Shown in pieces: positions 19,292 through 26,226 of a stretch of DNA of 64,000 nucleotides. Within the stretch, counting starts at the first letter, position 1, and every line of letters begins with the position of its first letter. The stretch is from Deinococcus sp045062605. Lineage in GTDB: Bacteria; Deinococcota; Deinococci; Deinococcales; Deinococcaceae. A program made the translations under genes and the position numbers. Under the pieces are notes generated by a model. It made no database searches and had not been told where the DNA came from. It saw only the letters and a program-made list of their open reading frames with translations. Where the stretch lies: NCBI RefSeq assembly GCF_045062605.1, contig NZ_JBJGDW010000015.1, forward strand, positions 1 through 64,000, given 5' to 3'.

Positions 19292-20194
19292 TCACTGCCG
19301 CTGCACTTTGAACAGACGTGGATCGTTCAGACACAGCGAAAGAGACGACAGGATGGGGCGGCAGTAGTCAGCAGCCGCTATGACGCGCTCAAGACTGCCA
19401 AATGTCGCCGCCTTTGGGCTATCGATATTGACGAGCGCGACAACCTGACCACTGCTGCCAAGAACCGGCATGTTGATGACTGAAAGATATCCTCGCTCCC
19501 CACTGCCGCCATACTGCCTGACATCCTCGGTATAGATAATTCTTGCTTGCTTGAAAGACTCAGTAATCCCCCAGGCATCGTTCTGCAAATCGAACGACCT
19601 GGGGATGTTGTTGCTTCGGCCACCACCACCAGGCTCAATCCTCACCAGCCATAGCTGATCATTGGCTTCGTTTGGGACCACCAGGTTGGCGGTGAACTCT
19701 TCACCCTCATAAAAAGATCTGAATACGGCGATCACGGCCTTCAGATAAGAATCAATCGCGGATACGTCAACAGTCTGTTTTTGGTTGAAACTCACGCCCT
19801 GAAGCTGCCTATTGGCATTTTCTATACCGTCTTCATGGTGTCTCGATACTTCGCGCCAATGTCCGAAGACGCGCGAGCCAGCCGTCGCGACCTCTTCTTC
19901 AATCAGGCTTTCCCGAGTGGCTTGCTGGGCCTTGGCATAAAGCTCCAGGCCGTATTTAAAGATCTTGGCTAGCCCGGTAAGTACAGCCATGAACAAAATA
20001 AAAGAGGTCAGGCTCTGGGTGGGTATCTGCCGTATATAAGCAAAGTATCCTGCCGCCGCCAGAATTATTGGAGATAGGACATCGCTGGCGACAATCAGCG
20101 CTTGACTAAGCCAGCGTCGTGTCGGCCCAGCCTGGCTCAGTTCCAGAAACCGCGACCAGACGGTTAAGCGTGCGGGTGGCTCCCCTTCGGCCAT
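19292..20194 (-). CDS. Two-TM membrane protein with GAF-like domain
   Basis: 300 residues from ATG 20194, which overlaps the stop of the S24 gene (ATGA). Two predicted TM helices (about 31-53 and 61-79), a charged helical linker (85-135) with many Glu/Arg, then a GAF-like sensory domain (about 145-285) with ERGYLSVINMPVLGSSGQVV and ALVNIDSPKAATF. No enzymatic domain seen. GC content is visibly lower than in neighbouring genes, a sign of separate acquisition. Third gene of the repressor operon, so probably expressed in the lysogen. A role in superinfection exclusion, phage defence or signalling to the switch is inference only. Confidence 0.75.
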   Translation of the reverse strand: MAEGEPPARLTVWSRFLELSQAGPTRRWLSQALIVASDVLSPIILAAAGYFAYIRQIPTQSLTSFILFMAVLTGLAKIFKYGLELYAKAQQATRESLIEEEVATAGSRVFGHWREVSRHHEDGIENANRQLQGVSFNQKQTVDVSAIDSYLKAVIAVFRSFYEGEEFTANLVVPNEANDQLWLVRIEPGGGGRSNNIPRSFDLQNDAWGITESFKQARIIYTEDVRQYGGSGERGYLSVINMPVLGSSGQVVALVNIDSPKAATFGSLERVIAAADYCRPILSSLSLCLNDPRLFKVQRQ

Positions 20195-20655
20195 CAGTCC
20201 CGCCCCCGGTACTTCGTGGGCGTCCAGTGCCGCCCGTCCAGGCTGTAGGCGTATACGCGCCCCAAATTGCGCACATGGCGGTCCAGAGGTGTGGGCGGGT
20301 ACCGGGCGTTGTCGCTGTGCATCGCGGGGCGGCCCTGGTGCAGGTCCAGCCGCTTGACCACCAGAGCACCATCTTCCACCTGGAAGGCGTAGACCTGGCC
20401 CCGGTCCGTCATCACGTCGCGCGCGTCCACCAGCACGAAGCACCCCGCCACGATTCCCGCCCCACCTTCCAGCGTCATGCTGTCGCCGTCCACCTGAGCC
20501 GCGAACATCCCGAACCGGCGAAAGGGGGCGGGAATCGGCAGACGTTCAGAACGCCGGAACGGGTCAGGATCGGCTGGACTTCCCGCACTGATGAAACCCA
20601 GCACAGCAGCTTTGTGTGGAACAGAACGACGGGGTAAAAAATAAGACTGGAACAC
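20194..20655 (-). CDS. S24 peptidase without DNA-binding domain (UmuD/LexA-like)
   Basis: 153 residues from a GTG with GGAGCTGCCCT in front; it starts 11 nt after the repressor gene, so the two are co-transcribed. The S24 fold is evident: Ser59 in VDGDSM, Lys101 in LVVKRL, then a DNARYPPTPL strand. A possible Ala24-Gly25 self-cleavage site (FISAG) precedes it. The N terminus lacks any helix-turn-helix. By family it should self-cleave or cleave in trans when RecA is activated; what it acts on is not known. Confidence 0.85.
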   Translation of the reverse strand: MFQSYFLPRRSVPHKAAVLGFISAGSPADPDPFRRSERLPIPAPFRRFGMFAAQVDGDSMTLEGGAGIVAGCFVLVDARDVMTDRGQVYAFQVEDGALVVKRLDLHQGRPAMHSDNARYPPTPLDRHVRNLGRVYAYSLDGRHWTPTKYRGRD

Positions 20656-20666
20656 AGGGCAGCTCC

Positions 20667-21341
20667 TTAATTCAGGTCAGGGGAATAGTCGGTGGTCACG
20701 GCCATGACCTGCCCGATCACCTGGGCTTCGCTGGCGGGGATGTCTTCATAGACGCGGTTTTCGGCGCGGAACCCTGCGCCCAGTCGCGTGGTGGTGTAGA
20801 GACGAACATGGACGCCTTCGCCGTCGGCAATGACGTACACCAGTCCTTCCTGCAAGTCGGTGCGGTCCAGATCCACATGCAGGCTGGAACCAGGCCGGAT
20901 GCTGGCCTGAGACGTGCCCTGCATCTCATCGGTGTCCGCCCGGAGCAGCAGCGGGCGCGAGACGCCAGGAGTCACCATCTCGTGATCGACGGCGAGGCCA
21001 GGGTTGGCCGGTGAGAGGGCGGCGCTGAGCGGGTAAACGTCTGCGCTGCCTTCACCCACCAAGGTTGCCTCAACCATCCCGAGGTCAATGCCCGTAGCGC
21101 GCTGCATTTCCGAGAGAGACCACCCCAGGGCACGGGCCAGGGCCACCACGCGGCCTAGGGCGAGGTTATTGAGCGCTACATTGCCTGTTTCCAGATCTGA
21201 GACCGCTTTCTGTGAAATACCGTCGTTTGAGGCGGCGGCTACACCCTCTTGTGACAGCCCGAGCTGAATACGCCGCACCCGCAGCGCCACTGCCCAGGTA
21301 GGCAGGTCGCGGGGTCTGGAACGGGTGCGGGGTTCAGTCAT
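20667..21341 (-). CDS. CI-like repressor with degenerate S24 domain
   Basis: 224 residues from ATG 21341 (AGGA 9-12 nt upstream; an ATG at 21359 is also possible). N-terminal HTH_3 domain (about 15-80): RRIQLGLSQEGVAAASNDGISQKAVSDLETG. The C-terminal domain follows the CI/LexA fold (RPLLLRADTDEM, then VYVIADGEGVHVRLY), but the catalytic Ser is replaced by Glu139 and the Lys position reads V-R. It should bind DNA and dimerise but not self-cleave. Likely the lysogeny repressor acting on the operators at 21437 and 21664. Confidence 0.87.
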   Translation of the reverse strand: MTEPRTRSRPRDLPTWAVALRVRRIQLGLSQEGVAAASNDGISQKAVSDLETGNVALNNLALGRVVALARALGWSLSEMQRATGIDLGMVEATLVGEGSADVYPLSAALSPANPGLAVDHEMVTPGVSRPLLLRADTDEMQGTSQASIRPGSSLHVDLDRTDLQEGLVYVIADGEGVHVRLYTTTRLGAGFRAENRVYEDIPASEAQVIGQVMAVTTDYSPDLN

Positions 21342-21428
21342 AAGCGAGTGTCCTAGCATCGTGAGACTAGTACGAGAAGCCTAGCCCTAAAGTTTCACCT
21401 GTTCCAAAACACAGACCACTAACTAGGG

Positions 21429-21457
21429 TTGCATTACTAGTCATAAGACTCTATAAT
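21429..21457 (+). promoter_or_regulatory. Early promoter for cro-like gene (leaderless)
   Basis: TTGCAT-N17-TATAAT. The -10 ends 7 nt before ATG 21465, so the transcript should start at or beside the ATG. The operator fills the spacer. Confidence 0.8.
21437..21453 (+). promoter_or_regulatory. Putative repressor operator, copy 1
   Basis: CTAGTCATAAGACTCTA, lying between -35 and -10 of the early promoter. An inverted half (TATGACTAG) covers the start codon at 21464-21472. Confidence 0.7.
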
Positions 21458-21464
21458 CTTGCCT

Positions 21465-21707
21465 ATGACTAGCCTCCGTAACCTCAAGGCCCTCCGCACG
21501 GCGCGGGGCTGGACTCAGCAGCAGTTAGCTGAAGAGTCCGGTGTCAAGGTCGATGCCATCAGGAAGCAAGAGCAGGGCGCGGTGGAAGACACGCTTCTAA
21601 GCATTGCTCATCCGCTGGCACAGGCCTTAGACGTGCCGATTGAGGGCCTTTTTTTGCCCGCGTCTAGTCATAAGACTCTAAGTAGCACCCTGGAGGCATC
21701 CGTATGA
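21465..21707 (+). CDS. Cro-like HTH regulator, 80 aa
   Basis: MTSLRNLKALRTARGWTQQQ opens a compact HTH_3 domain (helices at about 5-58, recognition helix VKVDAIRKQEQG) with a short tail. No S24 domain. Divergent from the CI-like gene and first in the early operon, as Cro is. Its own start codon lies within an operator half-site, which suggests tight autoregulation. The end of the gene contains a second operator copy. Confidence 0.85.
   Translation: MTSLRNLKALRTARGWTQQQLAEESGVKVDAIRKQEQGAVEDTLLSIAHPLAQALDVPIEGLFLPASSHKTLSSTLEASV
21664..21680 (+). promoter_or_regulatory. Putative repressor operator, copy 2 (inside cro-like gene)
   Basis: Exact 17-bp repeat of the operator at 21437, inside the 3' end of the cro-like coding sequence and 24 nt upstream of the next start codon. 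It may control a second promoter or allow looping. Confidence 0.6.
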
Positions 21708-21946
21708 ATCGCCGCGCCTACCCCTATGACGAGGCCGCTGAGCAGTTGGGCGTCAGCAAAGACCTGATCCGGCAACTGGTGGCGGACGGCGAGTTGCTGG
21801 CCTTCACGGTCACTTCTAACCCCGACGCCCGTAGCAAGCGCATCAGCGGCAACGAGCTGGACCGCTTCATCGCCATGCGTGAAGAGACCCAGCGCCAGAA
21901 GTGCAGCTCTATCTCTCTCGGCGACACGGCGCAGAACCGCGCCTGA
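21704..21946 (+). CDS. Excisionase-like HTH protein, 80 aa
   Basis: GGAGG 7 nt before the ATG; overlaps the cro-like stop (ATGA). MNRRAYPYDEAAEQLGVSKD is followed by LIRQLVADGELLAF, a MerR/Xis-type winged helix, then RISGNELDRFI typical of the HTH_17 family. Possible roles: excisionase or regulator of early genes. Position in the early operon rather than next to int leaves this open. Confidence 0.75.
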   Translation: MNRRAYPYDEAAEQLGVSKDLIRQLVADGELLAFTVTSNPDARSKRISGNELDRFIAMREETQRQKCSSISLGDTAQNRA

Positions 21947-21958
21947 GCAATACGAAAA

Positions 21959-21981
21959 GGCCGCGCCTGAACCGCGCGGCC
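21959..21981 (-). terminator. Hairpin GGCCGCGC/GCGCGGCC
   Basis: 8-bp perfect stem, 7-nt loop. On the minus strand it is followed by TTTTC, on the plus strand by no T run. It could stop antisense transcripts entering the switch region. Confidence 0.4.
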
Positions 21982-22001
21982 ACCTACAAAGGAGATTTCC
22001 T

Positions 22002-22448
22002 GTGAGCATTCTAGCACCCGATCCCCGCCGCATCGTTGACCGCTTCCAGGCCAGCCTGGCCACCGCCCACACCACGGCCCGCATCGAGCAGCGCCCCTTT
22101 AACCCGCTGGAACCACAGCAGGTCATCACGCATGAAGGCGAGGACTACGCCGTGGAATGGCGCGGACGCTTCGGCACCAGCAAGACCGAACCCATTGACT
22201 TCACCGTGACCCGCCGCCAGACGGGCCGCGCTTACGAGTTCGCCACGATCCGCAGCGAGCGCCGCAGCAAGGTCACGGGCCGCGCCAAGGTGCGCTACAG
22301 CCTGACCGGACAGGGGAGTTGGACCACGCTGGACGAAACGGTGGCCGGACTGGTGGCGCTGGCCGCGCCGAAGCTGGCCGGAATCAATGCGTACAACCCG
22401 GTGACCGGCATGGGGTTCCTGCCCGTGCGGACTGGAAGTGCGGCGTGA
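22002..22448 (+). CDS. Phage early protein, 148 aa, unknown
   Basis: GTG start with AAGGAGATTTCCT. Begins VSILAPDPRRIVDRF; the middle is beta-rich (EDYAVEWRGRFG) and the protein ends PVTGMGFLPVRTGSAA. No family recognised. First of a run of eight genes joined by GTGA/ATGA overlaps, so translation is coupled. Confidence 0.7.
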   Translation: MSILAPDPRRIVDRFQASLATAHTTARIEQRPFNPLEPQQVITHEGEDYAVEWRGRFGTSKTEPIDFTVTRRQTGRAYEFATIRSERRSKVTGRAKVRYSLTGQGSWTTLDETVAGLVALAAPKLAGINAYNPVTGMGFLPVRTGSAA

Positions 22449-22624
22449 TCCGCTTTCCCGCTCGCTCCCGCCTCGCCCGTCTGCGCCGCCTGCATACGCT
22501 GGCGCTGGCCTCCGAGCTGTCGGCCGATCCCTGCACCCCCGAACGCCGCGCCCGCGCCCGCCGGGCAGACCGCATTGCGCGCGCCTGCCGGATGGAACTG
22601 AACAGCATGGCGGTGGCGGCATGA
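22445..22624 (+). CDS. Small Arg-rich phage protein, 59 aa
   Basis: GTG start overlapping the previous stop. About a quarter of residues are Arg, with an RRARARRADRIARA helix; probably a nucleic-acid-binding or adaptor peptide (inference). Not recognised. Confidence 0.6.
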   Translation: MIRFPARSRLARLRRLHTLALASELSADPCTPERRARARRADRIARACRMELNSMAVAA

Positions 22625-22914
22625 CCCTTCCTGTTCCCGCCTTCACCCTGACCACCGACGAACTGGAGGCCATGATCGAACGCGCCGCTGGCCGCGCCGT
22701 GGCCGCCGTCCTGGCGGCCCAGGCCCCTGCGGCAGGCGGTTTGAACCCCGCCAATTACTACACCGTTCCCGAGTTTGCCGCGCTGCTCAAGGTCGGCACG
22801 CCGGCCATCTACCGGGACGTCAAGGTGGGGAAAATCCCGTTCGTCCGCGTGGGCACCAGCATCCGCATCTGCGAGACCGCGCTGGACAGCTACGCGCAGG
22901 CGGTGGCCCAGTGA
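22621..22914 (+). CDS. HTH_17 (excisionase-type) DNA-binding protein, 97 aa
   Basis: N-terminal 40 residues helical and Ala-rich (AAGRAVAAVLAAQAPAAGG). Then NYYTVPEFAALLKVGTPAIY and RDVKVGKIPFVRVG with IRICETALDSYAQ, the standard helix-turn-helix excisionase family pattern. Second such protein in this operon; either could be Xis. ATGA overlap with the previous gene. Confidence 0.8.
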   Translation: MTLPVPAFTLTTDELEAMIERAAGRAVAAVLAAQAPAAGGLNPANYYTVPEFAALLKVGTPAIYRDVKVGKIPFVRVGTSIRICETALDSYAQAVAQ

Positions 22915-23078
22915 ACCGCGCTGACACCCTGCTGATTCTGACCGTGCTGTTGCTGGCGCTGGCAGGCGTGGTCAGCTCCAATCTCTGGTCGCCCGCGCTG
23001 ATCGTGCTGGGGCTGATGGTGGGCCGCGTGGCCTGGAAGCTCAAGGACCGCGAAGAGCTGCTGAGGCTATTCGCATGA
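22911..23078 (+). CDS. Small two-TM membrane protein, 55 aa
   Basis: Short gene starting at GTG (GTGA overlap with the previous stop). NRADTLLILTVLLLALAGVV and a second hydrophobic stretch (ALIVLGLMVGRVAW) with a charged tail KLKDREELLRLFA. Its stop overlaps the next ATG. No family recognised; a membrane role in lysogen or early infection is inferred. Confidence 0.65.
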   Translation: MNRADTLLILTVLLLALAGVVSSNLWSPALIVLGLMVGRVAWKLKDREELLRLFA

Positions 23079-23257
23079 AGCGCACCAACTGGGCCACCAG
23101 CGAAGCCCGTACGCCTGCCGAAGCCAACGCCTGCCGCAACTACCTGATTCAGGAAACAGAGTTCATCGGCAAAGACCACCCCGAATACCCCGGCCTGAGA
23201 AAGCTCATGCGCGACACCGAACCGCTGCGGATTGCGGCCATCGAGGCGCGGCGGTGA
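23075..23257 (+). CDS. Small phage protein, 60 aa
   Basis: MKRTNWATSEARTPAEANAC onward, charged and helical, no recognised family. ATGA and GTGA overlaps on both sides support reality. Confidence 0.6.
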   Translation: MKRTNWATSEARTPAEANACRNYLIQETEFIGKDHPEYPGLRKLMRDTEPLRIAAIEARR

Positions 23258-23496
23258 CTGGCTACCTGTTCGTCCTGGCCCTGAGCGGTGCGGGTGTACT
23301 GGCCGCCCTGCTGTACCTGAAGTGCCTGGACCACGCCGAGACGAAGCGCGCCCTGGACATGGCCCTGGACATGGAACAGCAGGAGCGCCAGCGCCGGCAG
23401 GTGGTTGAACACGTCCTGAACCGGATCAACCGCCAGCATCTGCCGCCCTCGCTGCATGTGCTGGAGCGGCCCACCTACGCGCTGGTCGAACTGTGA
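23254..23496 (+). CDS. Single-TM phage protein with coiled-coil tail, 80 aa
   Basis: GTG start. One N-terminal TM helix (about 3-23, YLFVLALSGAGVLAALLYL), then a charged helix with ETKRALDMALDMEQQERQRR. Not recognised; membrane-anchored. Confidence 0.6.
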   Translation: MTGYLFVLALSGAGVLAALLYLKCLDHAETKRALDMALDMEQQERQRRQVVEHVLNRINRQHLPPSLHVLERPTYALVEL

Positions 23497-23563
23497 GCGG
23501 CCCCGCGCCCTAACCCGCCCGCCCTGTCCGCTTCCCACTCGCCCTTCCTCGGAGGTTCCACCC

Positions 23564-23932
23564 ATGACCGCATCCAAGCTCACCCACGACACCATCGGCA
23601 ATCTGCAAGCCGGGGCCATCGGCTACGCGATTGACCGCGCCATCGGCGAGGCCATGCACGACTGCGAAAGCCGCCCCGGCCTCGACAAGCCCCGCACCGT
23701 GACCATCAAGCTCACCCTTAGACCCGCCCAGGTCAAGGGGCTGGACAACGCCGCCAGCGACACGCTGAACACCATCGGCATTGCCGCTCAGGTGGCCGTC
23801 AGCACGCCCGCCCGCTCTGCCGGGGCCGAGTTCCTGAATGTCTCGCCCGGCGTCAACGAAGACGGCGAGCCGGAAATCCACGCCGTCTTCGCGCAGGAAG
23901 GGCTGTTCGTGGCCCGCAAGGAAGGGAACTGA
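23564..23932 (+). CDS. Phage early protein, 122 aa, unknown
   Basis: ATG with GGAGG 9 nt upstream after a 67-nt gap without a gene. MTASKLTHDTIGNLQAGAIG and a beta-rich core (RTVTIKLTLRP), ending EGLFVARKEGN. Not recognised. It is 1 nt upstream of the DUF2303-like gene, and such pairs of small proteins are common in phage recombination loci; function not assigned. Confidence 0.6.
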   Translation: MTASKLTHDTIGNLQAGAIGYAIDRAIGEAMHDCESRPGLDKPRTVTIKLTLRPAQVKGLDNAASDTLNTIGIAAQVAVSTPARSAGAEFLNVSPGVNEDGEPEIHAVFAQEGLFVARKEGN

Positions 23933-23933
23933 A

Positions 23934-24713
23934 ATGACGAACCTCGATGCCAGCGCCATCCGCGAAGTCGAGCGCCTGACCCATGACGCCGAACCCATCG
24001 TGACTGCCGCCGCCGAGGGCCAGGGCGTGTACTTCACCCGCGCCCCGGATGGCAGCCTGGTCAAGCACCGCGCGCCGCTGGACTTCCAAGACGTGCAGGT
24101 CTATGACCTCGACAGCCTGACCCGCGCAGCCAGTGAGGCCGTGGAAGACGGCAACGCCCACACCCTGTACGTTCACGACAACGGCGTGACGCTGGTGCAG
24201 GAAACCGATGTGGAGCGCTGGACTGCCACGTTGCCTCTGCCGACACACCCCGCCTTCAAGCTGCTCAGCGACTGGCAGCAGACGACGCCCATGACGCAGC
24301 GCGAGCTGGTGCGCGTGTTGCGGACCCAGCTCAGCTACTACGTGGACGCCACGGTGATCCCCACCTTCTCCAGTCTGCGGATGACCAGCAGCAGCGACGG
24401 CACCAGCAGTATCACGCCCAGCTCGCAGGGACTGGACCGCCGCATCGTCAAGAAAGTGGAGGCCGAACAGGGCCGCGACGTTCCCGAATACATCGTGTTC
24501 ACCCCACCCGTGTACGACATCCCTGAAGACCGGGACGAGGAGTACGCCGTGAAGGTCTACGTCGAGTTTGACCACGACAAGGAGCGCTTCCTGCTGCTGT
24601 CGGTGCATGACGATCTGCGTAAGGCCCGCGAAAAGGCGGTGGCGAAGATCATCGCCAGCCTGCGCGGCACTTTTGACGGTGCGCTGACTGTTCTGTACGG
24701 CCAGCCCAAGTAA
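23934..24713 (+). CDS. DUF2303-like (YfdQ-type) phage protein
   Basis: 259 residues. The central pattern (TLYVHDNGVTLVQE, then a FKLLSDWQ segment and a long beta-rich C terminus with DEEYAVKVYVEFD) resembles YfdQ-family phage proteins. The family's function is unknown. Starts 1 nt after the previous stop. Assignment by overall resemblance, moderate. Confidence 0.5.
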   Translation: MTNLDASAIREVERLTHDAEPIVTAAAEGQGVYFTRAPDGSLVKHRAPLDFQDVQVYDLDSLTRAASEAVEDGNAHTLYVHDNGVTLVQETDVERWTATLPLPTHPAFKLLSDWQQTTPMTQRELVRVLRTQLSYYVDATVIPTFSSLRMTSSSDGTSSITPSSQGLDRRIVKKVEAEQGRDVPEYIVFTPPVYDIPEDRDEEYAVKVYVEFDHDKERFLLLSVHDDLRKAREKAVAKIIASLRGTFDGALTVLYGQPK

Positions 24714-24769
24714 TTGAAGCTGCGCCGCCCTGGATAGAGGTCGGCGCATTCATCTCGCGTGAGGGCATC

Positions 24770-25528
24770 ATGGAAATTCAGACATTTAATTTTGACACGC
24801 TGCCCGTCCGCATCGTCATTCTGGACGGGGAACCCTGGTTCGTAGCGGTGGACGTGGCCCTGATCCTGGGCCTGGGCAATCCGCGCAGCAGTCTTGCCGT
24901 GCTGGACGATGACGAAAAGGGTGTCCACAGTATGGACACCCCTGGCGGCAACCAGGCGCTGACCATCATCAGCGAGTCGGGCCTCTACTCGCTGATCCTG
25001 AGAAGCCGCAAGGATGAGGCCCGCCCGTTTCGCAAATGGGTCACGGCCCAAGTGCTGCCCACCATTCGGAAGTCCGGCGGATATACCGTGGGCGAGCAGG
25101 CCCTGCCCCAGTCCCTGCCCGAAGCCCTGCGCCTCGCGGCGGATCTGGCCGAGCAGGGTGAACGTCTGGCCGCCGAGAATGCCCTGCTGGCCCCGAAAGC
25201 GCAGGTGTATGACGCCCTGATCAGCGCGGACGGCACCTATGCGGTGGGTGACGCCGCCAAGATTCTGGGGACTGGCGAGGTGCGGCTGTTCGCTCAGCTC
25301 CGCCAGCGCAACATCCTGATGGATCGCCACCGCAGTGGCTCCGAGCATCACAACCTGCCCTACCAGCAGTACATCGAGCGTGGCTACTTCACGGTGATCA
25401 CCCGCCCACGCCCGAACAGCGACAACGGGAAAGTTTCCCAGACCACCCGGATCACCGCCAAAGGGCTGGCCTGGCTCCAGAAGGGCTTGCAGCAGCAGAA
25501 CCTGCTGCTGGCAGAGCGGACAGCATGA
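24770..25528 (+). CDS. BRO-N/KilAC phage antirepressor
   Basis: N-terminal BRO domain (about 1-105): PVRIVILDGEPWFVAVDVAL, LGLGNPRSSL, and the FRKWVTAQVLPTIRKSGGY ending. C-terminal KilAC domain (about 150-250) with AKILGTGEVRLFAQLRQRNI and TTRITAKGLAWL. Such proteins bind DNA or repressors and can trigger induction. Given the non-cleavable CI-like protein nearby, an antirepressor route to induction is plausible (inference). Confidence 0.88.
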   Translation: MEIQTFNFDTLPVRIVILDGEPWFVAVDVALILGLGNPRSSLAVLDDDEKGVHSMDTPGGNQALTIISESGLYSLILRSRKDEARPFRKWVTAQVLPTIRKSGGYTVGEQALPQSLPEALRLAADLAEQGERLAAENALLAPKAQVYDALISADGTYAVGDAAKILGTGEVRLFAQLRQRNILMDRHRSGSEHHNLPYQQYIERGYFTVITRPRPNSDNGKVSQTTRITAKGLAWLQKGLQQQNLLLAERTA

Positions 25529-26226
25529 CCGCCCAGATTCGCGGCCTGACCCTGCGCCACCCCTGGCCGCAGATGTTCCTGCTGGACGATGAACCCAAGC
25601 GCCTGGAGAACCGCGACTGGACCCCGCCGAAAGCGATGGTGGGGCAGCTCCTGGCCCTGCACGGTGGCGCGTTGCCCAAACCGGGTGAGCGTAAATACCT
25701 GAACGAGATTCAGAGCGCATTGACCTGGGTGGGCGAGGTCTTTGAAGATCCAGACGCGGGCGTGAGCCTGAGCGACACGGAGCTGCTGACCTTCTGCACG
25801 CCCGGCATTTACGGCGTGGCCCGGCTGACCGAGGTGGTCACGCAGAGCGACGATCCGTGGTTCATGGGGCCGTATGGCTGGGTGCTGAGCGACTTCGTGC
25901 CGATTGACCCGCCCGTGGTGGACCGTAGCCCCAGCCATCAGGGTCTGTGGACGATTGAGCCGAACACGCTGGCTACCCTGCGCGGGCGTTATCAGGCCGC
26001 CCTGGCCCCAGCCGTCACCCACCCCGCCCCTGAACTCTCCACCACTGTCCTGGCCCGCGTGAACCGCTGCCAGCCGCTGAACATCCATGACCACGCGGAC
26101 GTGCTGGCGCTGATTGCTGCGGGGCTGATGCACGTCACCCCGGAATTTGACCGCAAAGACCCCTGCCCCTACCGACTGACGCCAGCAGGAGAGACCGCAT
26201 TGCGGACGAGGAAGGTGGGGACGTGA
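25525..26226 (+). CDS. ASCH/PUA-like domain protein
   Basis: Residues 1-165 have the ASCH pattern: RGLTLRHPWPQMFLL, KRLENRDWTPPKAMVGQLLA, and GIYGVARLTEV, similar to RNA-binding PUA-type folds. The C-terminal 60 residues (HDHADVLALIAAGLMHVTP, YRLTPAGETAL) look like a winged helix. 233 residues. Coupled by ATGA to the antirepressor and by GTGA to the initiator gene. Role unknown; RNA or modified-base recognition is possible. Confidence 0.75.
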   Translation: MTAQIRGLTLRHPWPQMFLLDDEPKRLENRDWTPPKAMVGQLLALHGGALPKPGERKYLNEIQSALTWVGEVFEDPDAGVSLSDTELLTFCTPGIYGVARLTEVVTQSDDPWFMGPYGWVLSDFVPIDPPVVDRSPSHQGLWTIEPNTLATLRGRYQAALAPAVTHPAPELSTTVLARVNRCQPLNIHDHADVLALIAAGLMHVTPEFDRKDPCPYRLTPAGETALRTRKVGT

